Part shown: positions 6,319 to 13,861 of the stretch, in pieces
Layout of the letters: every line of letters starts with the position of its first letter
How positions within the stretch are numbered: the stretch's first letter is position 1
NCBI GenBank assembly: GCA_004554485.1
Contig: SFLS01000025.1
Location: 1-18,552, forward strand
DNA length: 18,552 nt
Direction of reading: 5' to 3'
Source of the DNA: Oscillospiraceae bacterium
GTDB lineage: Bacteria > Bacillota > Clostridia > Oscillospirales > Ruminococcaceae
The notes under the pieces: model-generated
The model's input: only the letters and a program-made list of their open reading frames with translations
Database searches by the model: none
What the model was told of the DNA's origin: nothing
Position numbers and translations under genes: made by a program

Positions 6319-7198
6319 ACCACGGCCACAGGAAGGTGCCGGTAAAGCCCATCAGCGCGTAGCGCAGGGCATGGCACCACATCAGGTCGGGCAGCAGGGG
6401 CTTGAGCCCCAGGCGGATGCCCATCAGCAGGGCAAAGCCGATGACCAGCCGCAGCACCCGGGCAAAAACGCTTTTGGCCGGACGGAACTGCACCGCGCGC
6501 TGCTCCAGCCACAGCCCCACTACGGCGCCCAGCCCCAGCGCGATGGTTTTGACGGTATCCACGGTGAAGTTCAAAAGCAGCGCCGAGCCGGAGAGCAGCA
6601 CCGCCGCCAGCATCAGCAGCACCTTGTGGTGGTAAAACCGCCGGAACAGCGCCCCGCACAGCCAGGCGCACAAAAGCCCCAGCAGCGCCCCGACGATGGT
6701 ATCGGTGGGATAATGTACCCCCAGGTAGACCCGGGAGAGCATGACCAGCAGGATGAGCAGGCCGCACAGCAGCTTGGCGCCGGCCTTTCTGCCGTAGGCC
6801 AGGCTGCCGAAGATGCTGCCCGCCGTCTGGCTGTGGCCACTGGGGAACGACCAGGAGGAGGAAAGGTGCGCGGTATCCACCAGCGCGCCCTCCACCCTGA
6901 CGTACCGCAGGTCGCTGAAGCGTTCGGTCAGAAAGGGGCGCGGGCGGGCGATCAGATCCTTCAGCAGCCCGTTAAGGCTCATGGCGGTGTACAGCGAAAA
7001 GAGCAGATACTCTCCCAGGCGCTTGTTCCAGCACCAGTACACCGCTATGATGAGCAGGATCACGAAGGTTTCCTCCCCCAGGAAGGTCAGCGCCAGCATG
7101 ATCTTATCCATCACCCCGCCGCCGATCTCCGCCAGCTTCTGGACCGCCTGCATGACGGCGTGATCAAAGGGCAGGCAGCGTTCCAACAGATTCAGCAT
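6296..7198 (-). CDS. PAP2-family membrane phosphatase
   Basis: A 300-aa integral membrane protein of the PAP2 superfamily, whose members remove phosphate from lipid phosphates such as phosphatidate or undecaprenyl pyrophosphate. All three catalytic motifs are intact: K80-x6-R87P88 (KDLIARPRP), P119SGH122 (SFPSGHSQTA) and S155R-x5-H162-x3-D166 (SRVYLGVHYPTD). Hydrophobic helices flank the motifs, and four or more extra C-terminal helices make it longer than simple PgpB-type enzymes. The substrate cannot be told from sequence. The ATG is preceded by AAGGAGAGA. Only 28 bp separate the start from the upstream pduL terminator, so it is probably expressed by read-through from pduL. Confidence 0.9.
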   Translation of the reverse strand: MLNLLERCLPFDHAVMQAVQKLAEIGGGVMDKIMLALTFLGEETFVILLIIAVYWCWNKRLGEYLLFSLYTAMSLNGLLKDLIARPRPFLTERFSDLRYVRVEGALVDTAHLSSSWSFPSGHSQTAGSIFGSLAYGRKAGAKLLCGLLILLVMLSRVYLGVHYPTDTIVGALLGLLCAWLCGALFRRFYHHKVLLMLAAVLLSGSALLLNFTVDTVKTIALGLGAVVGLWLEQRAVQFRPAKSVFARVLRLVIGFALLMGIRLGLKPLLPDLMWCHALRYALMGFTGTFLWPWFFTRAGL

Positions 7199-7225
7199 CG
7201 CAGTCTCTCCTTTTCCCGTTTTGAC

Positions 7226-7257
7226 AAAAGACGGCAGACTTTGCGGGGTCTGCCGTC
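7226..7257 (-). terminator. Terminator or attenuator between pduL and the PAP2 gene
   Basis: GACGGCAGAC (7230-7239) pairs perfectly with GTCTGCCGTC (7248-7257). The minus strand continues TTTTGTCAAAA. There is no room for a promoter between this hairpin and the PAP2 start, so partial read-through is likely. Confidence 0.75.
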
Positions 7258-7271
7258 AGGGGGTGTGCTGT

Positions 7272-7844
7272 TTACAGAATGACTTCGCCGTACACCTCGC
7301 CGGAGCATCCCGCGGCATTGGCTTCATCGGTATCCAGATGGCAGGCGGTACCGGCCGTGGGGCTGACGCGGCAGATCACATCGCCGAATACCAGGCTGCG
7401 GCCGTCGCTGTCGATCTTCAGGCGGACGATCTGCTTATCCTTTACGCCGAACTTCTCGCCGTCCTCCGGGGTAAAGTGGATGTGACGCTTGGCCACGATA
7501 ACGCCCTCGGTCAGCTCGATCTCTCCCTTGGGACCCACCAGACGGCAGCCGGGGGTACCGGCCAGGTCGCCGGATTCCCGCACGCAGGGGGTGACGCCGA
7601 TGGAGCGGGCGTCGGTCATGGAAAGCTCCACCTGGGTCTGGGGACGCACGGGACCCAGAACCGAGATGAGACCCATCGACTTTTTAGGGCCGATGACCTC
7701 GACTTTTTCGTTGGTGGCAAACTGACCGGGCTGGGAAAGCGCCTTTTTGAAGGTCAGCTCAAAGCCCTTGCCGAACAGCGTTTCCAGATCGGCGGGGGAA
7801 AGGTGCAGGTGGCGGGCGGAAGTTTCGACTAATACTTTAGACAT
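7272..7844 (-). CDS. pduL: PduL-type phosphotransacetylase (phosphate acyltransferase)
   Basis: A 190-aa enzyme of the PduL family (PTAC), which interconverts acyl-CoA and acyl phosphate and is unrelated to Pta. It has two PduL repeats, each with a metal-binding histidine cluster: SARHLHLS (H12, H14) near the N-terminus and VAKRHIHFTPED (H121, H123) in the middle. There is no N-terminal encapsulation peptide; the protein begins directly at the first repeat. No microcompartment shell genes are nearby, so a cytosolic acetyl-CoA to acetyl-phosphate role in fermentation is likely. Pyruvate formate-lyase, also in this window, would supply acetyl-CoA. The ATG is preceded by AGGAGG at about 10 nt. 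The gene is divergent from the uracil-DNA glycosylase. Confidence 0.93.
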   Translation of the reverse strand: MSKVLVETSARHLHLSPADLETLFGKGFELTFKKALSQPGQFATNEKVEVIGPKKSMGLISVLGPVRPQTQVELSMTDARSIGVTPCVRESGDLAGTPGCRLVGPKGEIELTEGVIVAKRHIHFTPEDGEKFGVKDKQIVRLKIDSDGRSLVFGDVICRVSPTAGTACHLDTDEANAAGCSGEVYGEVIL

Positions 7845-7888
7845 AACGGAATGGCCTCCTTATAGTGCAGACACAGGATGTTTTTCTT

Positions 7889-7916
7889 ATTATACCACTT
7901 ATTTCTCCTTTTGCAA
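7889..7916 (-). promoter_or_regulatory. pduL promoter (shares its -35 box with udg)
   Basis: TTGCAA (7911-7916), 16-nt spacer, perfect TATAAT (7889-7894) on the minus strand. Because TTGCAA is its own reverse complement, the same six bases also serve the plus-strand promoter. Confidence 0.8.
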
Positions 7917-7939
7917 AGGGACATTTCATCTGTTATAAT
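7911..7939 (+). promoter_or_regulatory. udg promoter (shares its -35 box with pduL)
   Basis: TTGCAA (7911-7916), 17-nt spacer, perfect TATAAT (7934-7939) on the plus strand. It overlaps the divergent pduL promoter completely at the -35 box. Confidence 0.8.
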
Positions 7940-7976
7940 GGAGAAAAGCCACAGAGGAGCAAAGGAGGCCGCGCCC

Positions 7977-8546
7977 GTGCTGGACAACTGGGATGCTTTG
8001 AGAGAGACTGCCCTGGGCTGCACAGCCTGCAAGCTGTGCCGGGGACGGCAGCACGTCGTATTCGGCGTGGGCTGCCCCACCGCCCAGATCATGCTGATCG
8101 GGGAAGGCCCCGGCCAGCACGAGGATGAACAGGGTGAGCCCTTTGTGGGGCGCAGCGGCCAGCTGATGGACAAAATGCTGCGCTACATCGACCTGGACCG
8201 CAGCCGCAATGTCTACATTGCCAATATCGTCAAATGCCGCCCGCCCCAGAACCGTGACCCGGAGCCGGAGGAGATTGCCGCCTGCATGGGGTATCTGCGC
8301 AATCAGGTGGCGCTGATCCGGCCCCGCATCATCGTCTGCGTGGGGCGCATTGCCGCCATGACCCTGATCCAGCCGGACTACAAGGTCACCCGTCAGCACG
8401 GGGAATGGGTACTGAAGAACGGCGTCTGGATGATGGGGACGTTCCACCCGGCCGCGCTGCTGCGCAACCCCCGCAACACCCCCACCGGCTTTTCGGACTT
8501 TCTCGTGCTGCGGGAGAAGATTGCCGAGCTGGGGCTTTCAATCTGA
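7977..8546 (+). CDS. Family-4 uracil-DNA glycosylase (iron-sulfur type)
   Basis: A 189-aa family-4 UDG that removes uracil from DNA as the first step of base excision repair. The four cluster cysteines are present at C15, C18, C87 and C103 (GCTAC, VKCRPP, AACMGYL). The catalytic/uracil motif GEGPGQHEDEQGEPFVGRSG (43-61 region) and the C-terminal FHPAALLRNP motif are intact. The start is GTG at 7977, 8 nt after AAAGGAGG (7961-7968). The upstream in-frame ATG at 7938 overlaps the -10 box and is rejected. A cloverleaf repeat and then a terminator follow the stop. It sits beside a P-loop ATPase gene and is divergent from pduL. Confidence 0.95.
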   Translation: MLDNWDALRETALGCTACKLCRGRQHVVFGVGCPTAQIMLIGEGPGQHEDEQGEPFVGRSGQLMDKMLRYIDLDRSRNVYIANIVKCRPPQNRDPEPEEIAACMGYLRNQVALIRPRIIVCVGRIAAMTLIQPDYKVTRQHGEWVLKNGVWMMGTFHPAALLRNPRNTPTGFSDFLVLREKIAELGLSI

Positions 8547-8568
8547 ATACTCTGCCCGCCGCAAGTCC

Positions 8569-8649
8569 GGCCCGCAGGGCCCGGCCGCCACAGGCGGCCG
8601 CGGCGCGCAGCGCCGGTTTCGGCCAAAAGGCCGAAACGCCCTGCGGGCC
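8569..8649. repeat. Cloverleaf (four-way junction) repeat, copy 4
   Basis: Outer stem GGCCCGCAGGGC (8569-8580) pairs perfectly with 8638-8649 (12 bp). Three hairpins: 8582-8600 (8 bp, loop ACA), 8601-8615 (6 bp, loop GCA) and 8616-8637 (9 bp, GTTTCGGCC/GGCCGAAAC, loop AAAA). Only base 8581 is unpaired at the junction. It lies between the udg stop and its terminator, so it would form part of the udg mRNA 3' UTR. Confidence 0.85.
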
Positions 8650-8661
8650 TCCCCCAAAAGC

Positions 8662-8705
8662 GCAGGGACCGCCTTTTCAGCGGCCCCTGTGCTCTTTTCT
8701 TTTAT
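8662..8705 (+). terminator. udg intrinsic terminator
   Basis: GCAGGG (8662-8667) pairs with CCCTGT and, after one mismatch, CCGC (8669-8672) pairs with GCGG (8680-8683), loop 7 nt. It is followed by a T-rich tail TCTTTTCTTTTATT. Confidence 0.8.
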
Positions 8706-8814
8706 TGCAGTCGCTTTGCTTTTTCTGCCAATGCTTTCTCACCCTTCTTTTCCGGCGGCATACTATAAAAATAACGGGATTCCCCCGAACTTACCGCCGA
8801 AAGGAGTCCTTTTC

Positions 8815-9897
8815 TTGAGCAAAGCAACCCTCTGCCGCTATTTTCTCGGGTGCAATTCCCGGGAGGGCTTTTTTACGCTGTTCCCGCAATTCACCCGCCC
8901 CGCCGCCGGCTGGCGGTGCATCCTCATCAAGGGCGGGCCCGGCACCGGCAAATCCACCCTGATGAAAAAGGTCGTCCGGACGGCGGCAGGGCGCCGCCAC
9001 CCGGTGGAGGAGATTCACTGCTCCTCCGACGCCGACAGCCTGGACGGTGTGGTGCTGCCCCGCAGCAAGGTCGTCCTGCTGGACGCTACCCCGCCCCACG
9101 CGCTGGAACCGCAGTTTCCCGGCGCGGTGGAACAGCCTTTTTCGCTGTGTGACTGTTGGGATACCGCGCAGCTTTCGGCCGCCCGGGAGCCCATCGTTGC
9201 CCTGGGAGAGGAGATCGCGGGGCTGCACCGGCAGGCCGTACGGTACCTGGCCGGCGCCGCCGCCCTGCTGGGAGAGGTGCGTCAGCTGGCGGCTGCGGCC
9301 CTGGACCGGGAGAAGATCGCCCGCTATGCCGACCGCTTTGCCGCGCGGGAGCTGCCTGACCGCGGCCACCCCGGAACGGAGGAAAAGCGGCTGCTTTCCG
9401 CCGTGACCGACCGGGGGTGTATCCTGTATAACGAAACGCTGCAAACGCTCTGTCCCCGGCTGATCTGCCTGGAGGACCCCTGCGGGGCCGCAGCGGCCGA
9501 GCTGCTTGCCCGACTGCGGGAAACCGCCCTGCAGTGCGGGTATCATATCGTCAGCTGTCCCTGTCCCCTGTTCCCCAACGAAAAACTGGACCATCTGCTG
9601 CTGCCGGAGCTGGGGCTGGGTATCGTTACCTCCAACAGCTTTCACCGCATCACGACCCCCGGCCGGGCCGTCCACGCCCAGCGCTTTACCGACGGCGACC
9701 TGCTGAAGAGCCGCCGTGTCCGCATCCGCTTTTTGCAGAAAACGGCCGCCGTGCTGCTGCGCCAGGCCGAGCTTGCCATTGCCGAAGCACATACCCGCCA
9801 CGACGCGCTGGAGGCCTATTACATCGCCGCCACCGACTTTGCCGCCGTAGACGCCCTTTCCGACCGGCTGCTGCGGGAACTCGATGACCTCCTTTGA
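8815..9897 (+). CDS. P-loop ATPase of the PRK06851-like family, function unknown
   Basis: A 360-aa protein with Walker A GGPGTGKST at residues 40-48, followed by EEIHCSSDADSLDGVVLP and the VVLLDATPPHALEP segment, a pattern I recognise from clostridial P-loop proteins annotated as PRK06851 or uncharacterised nucleotide-binding ATPase. A charged helical middle (ALGEEIAGLHRQAVRYL) precedes a second alpha/beta half with ITTPGRAVHAQRF. The start is TTG at 8815 with AAGGAG 8 nt upstream; an earlier in-frame start would run through the cloverleaf and the udg terminator. There is no clear promoter, though an AT-rich TATAAA lies at 8764-8769. The substrate is unknown. Confidence 0.8.
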   Translation: MSKATLCRYFLGCNSREGFFTLFPQFTRPAAGWRCILIKGGPGTGKSTLMKKVVRTAAGRRHPVEEIHCSSDADSLDGVVLPRSKVVLLDATPPHALEPQFPGAVEQPFSLCDCWDTAQLSAAREPIVALGEEIAGLHRQAVRYLAGAAALLGEVRQLAAAALDREKIARYADRFAARELPDRGHPGTEEKRLLSAVTDRGCILYNETLQTLCPRLICLEDPCGAAAAELLARLRETALQCGYHIVSCPCPLFPNEKLDHLLLPELGLGIVTSNSFHRITTPGRAVHAQRFTDGDLLKSRRVRIRFLQKTAAVLLRQAELAIAEAHTRHDALEAYYIAATDFAAVDALSDRLLRELDDLL

Positions 9898-9918
9898 ACC
9901 GGGTATGCCGCAAAAGAC

Positions 9919-9992
9919 GGGCGGCGCGGCGAAGCAAAGGAGGGCAGCCCCCGTCAGGGGGCTGCCCGAGGAGACGCATAGCCGTGCCGCCC
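9919..9992. repeat. Internal-loop hairpin repeat, copy 2
   Basis: Outer stem GGGCGGCGCGGC (9919-9930) pairs with GCCGTGCCGCCC (9981-9992) with one G-T wobble. The internal loop is GAAGCAAAGGA (9931-9941) opposite GAGGAGACGCATA (9968-9980). The inner hairpin GGGCAGCCCCC/GGGGGCTGCCC (9942-9952, 9957-9967) has loop GTCA. Compared with 2828-2901, the left loop keeps 9 of 11 bases while both stems change and still pair. It lies between convergent genes, 21 bp after the ATPase stop. The TTTTGCC/GGCAAAA hairpin at 10002-10022 follows and may help termination. Confidence 0.8.
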
Positions 9993-10017
9993 GAGGCTGC
10001 TTTTTGCCTGTGCGCGG

Positions 10018-10055
10018 CAAAAGGGGAGCCTGCCGGTTGTTCCGGCAGGCTCCCC
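10018..10055 (-). terminator. dnaJ / heat-shock operon terminator
   Basis: GGGGAGCCTGCCGG (10023-10036) pairs perfectly over 14 bp with 10042-10055, loop of 5 nt, and the minus strand continues TTTTGCC. It ends the hrcA-grpE-dnaK-dnaJ transcript directly after the dnaJ stop. Confidence 0.9.
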
Positions 10056-10059
10056 CCAA

Positions 10060-11238
10060 TTATTTCGCATCTTTCTCGTTAAAACGGTCCCGCAGACGCT
10101 CGGCAAAGCTCTTGCGCTTCTGGTAGTTCTTTTCGCCCAGCGATTCATCAAATTCCCGCAGCTTTTCCTTCTGCGTCCTGGTCAGGCTTTTGGGTACTTC
10201 GATGACCGCCCGGACGTACTGGTCGCCCCGCCCCCGGCCGTTGAGTGACTGCACGCCCTTATCCCGCAGGCGGAACACCGTCCCGCTCTGGGTGCCCTCC
10301 GGCACATGGTAGCTTACCTTGCCGTCCACGGTGGGAACGGTGATATCATCGCCCATGGCGGCCTGTGCGTAGGTGATGGGGATCTCGCACCAGATATCGT
10401 AGCCGTCCCGCTCAAAAATGGGGTCCGGCCGCACGTTGACGGTCACCCGCAGGTCGCCGGCCGGTCCGCCGTTGCGTCCGCTGTCGCCCTGACCGCGTAC
10501 CGCCACCGTCTGTCCGTCGTCGATCCCCGCCGGGATATTGACCGTTATCGTCTTGTTCACCTTGACACGGCCCTTCCCGCCGCACTTGGGGCACTGCTCC
10601 TTGATGACGCGGCCCCGGCCGCCGCAGCGGGCGCAGGGCTGCTGCATCTGCATTACGCCGATGGCGGTCTGCCGCCGTACCGTTACCTGACCGGTGCCGT
10701 GGCAGTCCGGACAGGTCTCGGGGGAGGTGCCCTTTTTGGCGCCGCTGCCGCCGCATTCGCTGCAGTTTTCCAGTCGGCCCACCTTAAGCTCCTTGGTGCA
10801 GCCCTTGACCGCCTCCATAAAGGAGATGGTCACCTGTGCCGACAGGTGTTCCCCACGGATCGGCCCGTTGGGGTCCCTGACCCGGCTGCCGCCGCCAAAG
10901 CCCCCAAAGCCCCCGCCGAAGATATCTCCGAACAGGTCGCCCAGATCGCCGAAGCCGCCGAAGCCGCCGCCGAAGCCGCCGGCGCCGGCCGTACCGCCGC
11001 CGTAGCTGGGGTCCACGCCTGCAAAGCCGAACTGGTCGTAGCGCTGCCGCTTATCCTTATCGGAAAGCACCTCGTACGCCTCGTTGACCTCCTTGAACTT
11101 GGCCTCGGCTTCCTTGTTGCCCGGGTTCAGGTCGGGGTGGTATTTCTTTGCCAGCTGTCGGAAGGCCCTTTTGATTTCTTCTTCGCCGGCGCCCTTCTGC
11201 AGGCCCAGCACTTCATAGTAATCTCTTTTCTCTGCCAA
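10060..11238 (-). CDS. dnaJ: DnaJ (Hsp40) co-chaperone
   Basis: A type I DnaJ of 392 aa that stimulates DnaK ATPase and delivers unfolded substrates. It contains the J domain (residues 1-70, HPD at 34-36), a Gly/Phe-rich linker (GGGFGGFGGG), four CxxCxGxG zinc repeats (CSECGGSG, CPDCHGTG, CARCGGRG, CPKCGGKG) and the C-terminal substrate-binding domains. I chose TTG at 11236-11238 because the protein then begins MAEKRDYYEVLG, as is usual, with GGGTGA just upstream; a GTG start three codons earlier (11247) is possible. It is the last gene of the operon. A 118-bp gap separates it from dnaK and holds two inverted repeats. Confidence 0.96.
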   Translation of the reverse strand: MAEKRDYYEVLGLQKGAGEEEIKRAFRQLAKKYHPDLNPGNKEAEAKFKEVNEAYEVLSDKDKRQRYDQFGFAGVDPSYGGGTAGAGGFGGGFGGFGDLGDLFGDIFGGGFGGFGGGSRVRDPNGPIRGEHLSAQVTISFMEAVKGCTKELKVGRLENCSECGGSGAKKGTSPETCPDCHGTGQVTVRRQTAIGVMQMQQPCARCGGRGRVIKEQCPKCGGKGRVKVNKTITVNIPAGIDDGQTVAVRGQGDSGRNGGPAGDLRVTVNVRPDPIFERDGYDIWCEIPITYAQAAMGDDITVPTVDGKVSYHVPEGTQSGTVFRLRDKGVQSLNGRGRGDQYVRAVIEVPKSLTRTQKEKLREFDESLGEKNYQKRKSFAERLRDRFNEKDAK

Positions 11239-11263
11239 TATTCTCACCCTTTGTCGCAGGAGT

Positions 11264-11329
11264 TTGCAGAGAAAAATCCATTATCCTCTGCAAGCAGACG
11301 GCGCAGGGGCACCTGATGTGCCACTGCGC
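11264..11329 (-). other. Two stem-loops in the dnaK-dnaJ intergenic mRNA
   Basis: GCGCAG-G-GGCAC (11301-11312) pairs with GTGCC-A-CTGCGC (11318-11329), one mismatch. Downstream on the minus strand, TTGCAGAG (11264-11271) pairs perfectly with CTCTGCAA (11286-11293) across a 14-nt loop. Neither is followed by a U-run, so they are probably not terminators. mRNA processing, stability or partial attenuation between dnaK and dnaJ is possible. Confidence 0.5.
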
Positions 11330-11356
11330 GCCTCTGACTATCTGTTCCGGTTTTGC

Positions 11357-13177
11357 TTAGTTGTCGTCCACCTCACGGTAGTCGGCGTCCACTACGTCAT
11401 CCTGAGGAGCGGCGTCCGCTGCGCCCATGTCGGGGCCGGCCGCGCCGGCGTTGGCCTGATAGACCTTGCCGAAGATCTCCATGGAGACCTTGGCCAGGTC
11501 GTCGGTGGCCGCCTTGATCATGCCGTCATCGGTGCCCTTCAGCGCCTCCTTTACGGCCGCGGTCTTGGTTTCGATGGTCGCCTTATCCTCGGCGGAGATC
11601 TTGTCACCCAGATCCTTTACCGTCTTTTCGGTCTGGTAGACGATCTGATCGGCGTTGTTGCGGGTATCGATGGCCTCACGGCGCTTCTTATCCTCGGCGG
11701 CGTACTGCTCCGCCTCCTTGACGGCGCGCTCCACATCCTCCTTGTTCATATTGGTGGAGGAGGTGATGGTGATGCCGGTCTCCTTGCCGGAGGCCAGATC
11801 CTTGGCGGAAACATGCACAATGCCGTTGGCGTCGATATCGAAGGTCACTTCGATCTGCGGTACGCCGCGGGGAGCCGCGGGGATACCGGTCAGCTGGAAG
11901 TTGCCCAGCGTCTTGTTATCGGCGGCCATTTCACGCTCGCCCTGCAGGACATGGACCTCGACGGTCGTCTGGCCGTCGGCAGGGGTGGTGAAGATCTGCT
12001 GCTTTTTGGTGGGGATGGTGGTGTTGCGCTCGATGACCTTGGTCATCACGCCGCCCAGCGTTTCCACGCCCAGGGAAAGGGGCGTAACATCCAGCAGCAG
12101 CAGGCCCTTGACGTCGCCGGTCAGCACGCCGCCCTGCAGCGCCGCGCCCAGCGCCACGCACTCATCGGGGTTGATGCCCTTGAAGGGCTCCTTACCCATG
12201 AAGTTCTTGACCGCTTCCTGCACCGCGGGGATACGGGTGGAGCCGCCTACCAGCAGCACCTTGCCGATATCGGCGGGCTTGAGGCCGGCGTCGGAAAGCG
12301 CGTTGCGCACCGGGCCCATGGTGGATTCCACCAGGTCGGCGGTCAGCTCGTTGAACTTGGCGCGGGTGATGGTCATATCAAAGTGCTTGGGACCGGAGGC
12401 ATCGGCAGTGATGAAGGGCAGGTTGACATTGGTGCTGGTCATGCCGGAAAGATCGCATTTGGCCTTCTCGGCGGCCTCCTTCAGCCGCTGCAGTGCCATC
12501 TTATCCTTGCGCAGGTCGATGCCGTTGGTCTTCTGGAAATCATCGGCCATGTAGTTGAGCAGACGCTCGTCGAAGTCATCGCCGCCCAGGTGGTTGTTGC
12601 CGGCGGTCGCCAGCACCTCCTGTACGCCGTCGCCCATTTCGATGATAGAGACATCGAAGGTGCCGCCGCCCAGGTCGTACACCATGATCTTCTGCTCCTG
12701 CTCCTTATCGATGCCGTAGGCCAGGGCCGCGGCGGTCGGCTCGTTGATAATACGCTTGACCTCCAGGCCGGCGATCTTACCGGCATCCTTGGTGGCCTGA
12801 CGCTGGGCATCGGTGAAGTAGGCCGGTACGGTGATGACCGCTTCGGTGACCTTTTCGCCCAGGTAGCCCTCGGCGTCGGTCTTCAGCTTCTGCAGGATCA
12901 TGGCGGAGATTTCCTGCGGGGTGTACTGCTTGCCGTCAATGTTTACCTTGTAATCGCTGCCCATATGGCGCTTGATGGAAGAAATGGTCTTTTCGGGGTT
13001 GGTGATGGCCTGGCGCTTTGCCACCTGGCCCACCAGACGCTCATTGTCTTTGAATGCCACAACGGAAGGGGTGGTACGCGCACCTTCGCTGTTGGGGATA
13101 ACGACGGCTTCGCCGCCTTCCATAACGGCTACACAGGAATTGGTAGTACCCAGGTCGATACCGATAATCTTGCTCAT
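11357..13177 (-). CDS. dnaK: DnaK (Hsp70) chaperone
   Basis: A 606-aa DnaK with the usual Gram-positive length. The nucleotide-binding domain opens IGIDLGTTNSCVAV and has the DLGGGTFDVSI phosphate motif and VGGSTRIPAVQ. The interdomain linker (DVTPLSLGVET region) and substrate domain follow, and the tail is acidic, ending in DADYREVDD, close to the conserved DnaK C-terminus. It refolds proteins in an ATP cycle driven by DnaJ and GrpE. The ATG at 13175-13177 is preceded by AGGAGG at 8 nt, the strongest ribosome site in the operon. It lies 62 bp after grpE. Confidence 0.98.
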   Translation of the reverse strand: MSKIIGIDLGTTNSCVAVMEGGEAVVIPNSEGARTTPSVVAFKDNERLVGQVAKRQAITNPEKTISSIKRHMGSDYKVNIDGKQYTPQEISAMILQKLKTDAEGYLGEKVTEAVITVPAYFTDAQRQATKDAGKIAGLEVKRIINEPTAAALAYGIDKEQEQKIMVYDLGGGTFDVSIIEMGDGVQEVLATAGNNHLGGDDFDERLLNYMADDFQKTNGIDLRKDKMALQRLKEAAEKAKCDLSGMTSTNVNLPFITADASGPKHFDMTITRAKFNELTADLVESTMGPVRNALSDAGLKPADIGKVLLVGGSTRIPAVQEAVKNFMGKEPFKGINPDECVALGAALQGGVLTGDVKGLLLLDVTPLSLGVETLGGVMTKVIERNTTIPTKKQQIFTTPADGQTTVEVHVLQGEREMAADNKTLGNFQLTGIPAAPRGVPQIEVTFDIDANGIVHVSAKDLASGKETGITITSSTNMNKEDVERAVKEAEQYAAEDKKRREAIDTRNNADQIVYQTEKTVKDLGDKISAEDKATIETKTAAVKEALKGTDDGMIKAATDDLAKVSMEIFGKVYQANAGAAGPDMGAADAAPQDDVVDADYREVDDN

Positions 13178-13239
13178 AATCTATTCCTCCTAAATGCTTT
13201 GATGGTTGAATCTATGTGAATGGGTTTGCTGACGGAATT

Positions 13240-13839
13240 TCAGTTGGCCTGCTGCACCATGGCGTGCCGCAGGATGCGGTCTCCGCGGCGGTAGCCGCTT
13301 TGGAAGACCTGCGCTACCACGTTCTTTTCCAGGTTTTCATCCTCGATGTGCATGACGGCGTTGTGCAGGTTGGGGTCGAAGGGCTCCCCGGCCTTGCCGA
13401 AGGTTTCCACTCCCATCTTTTTCAGGAACTCCTCCAGACCGGTCCGGATCATCTGGATGCCGGTGATATAGTTTTCATCGGCACAGGGGGTATCCAGCGC
13501 CCGCTGCAGGTTATCCAGCACCGGCAGCAGCTCCTTGAGGGTGTCGGCCACGGCGTCGGGATAGATGTTTTCCCGCTCCTTTTGGGTGCGGCGGCGATAG
13601 TTGTCATACTCCGCCATCAGCCGGAGATAACGGTCCTCCAGCTTCTTCTTTTCGGCCTCGCAGGCTTCCAGCGCCTCCGCCTCCCGGCTTTTCTTTTTCT
13701 TGCCTTTTTTCCCTTCCGCAGCGGGTCCTTCGGGCGCTTCCGCCGTCTCGGCGGTTTCGGGGGCTTCAACGGCTTCGGCCGGGGCGGCTTCGGTCATCAG
13801 TTCCTCCTCGGGGGCGGTGTTTTTCTTTTCCTGATCCAA
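13240..13839 (-). CDS. grpE: GrpE nucleotide exchange factor
   Basis: A 199-aa GrpE, the nucleotide exchange factor that releases ADP from DnaK. An acidic, Ala/Pro/Glu-rich N-terminus and a lysine patch (GKKGKKKKSR) precede the long coiled coil (EACEAEKKKLEDRYLRLMAEYDNYRRR). The conserved beta-domain follows, with FDPNLHNAVMHIEDENLEKN and VAQVFQSGYRRGDRILRHAMV. The start is TTG at 13837-13839, preceded by AAAGGAGAG; no ATG gives a better start. It lies 22 bp after hrcA in the heat-shock operon. Confidence 0.97.
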   Translation of the reverse strand: MDQEKKNTAPEEELMTEAAPAEAVEAPETAETAEAPEGPAAEGKKGKKKKSREAEALEACEAEKKKLEDRYLRLMAEYDNYRRRTQKERENIYPDAVADTLKELLPVLDNLQRALDTPCADENYITGIQMIRTGLEEFLKKMGVETFGKAGEPFDPNLHNAVMHIEDENLEKNVVAQVFQSGYRRGDRILRHAMVQQAN

Positions 13840-13861
13840 AGGGTTTCTCTCCTTTCGTGGC

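Noticed and set aside
7938..7976. Upstream ATG start for the uracil-DNA glycosylase
   Set aside because: The ATG overlaps the -10 box and lacks a ribosome site; the GTG at 7977 has AAAGGAGG at correct spacing.
11301..11329. Terminator between dnaK and dnaJ
   Set aside because: The hairpin is strong but no U-tract follows on the minus strand.
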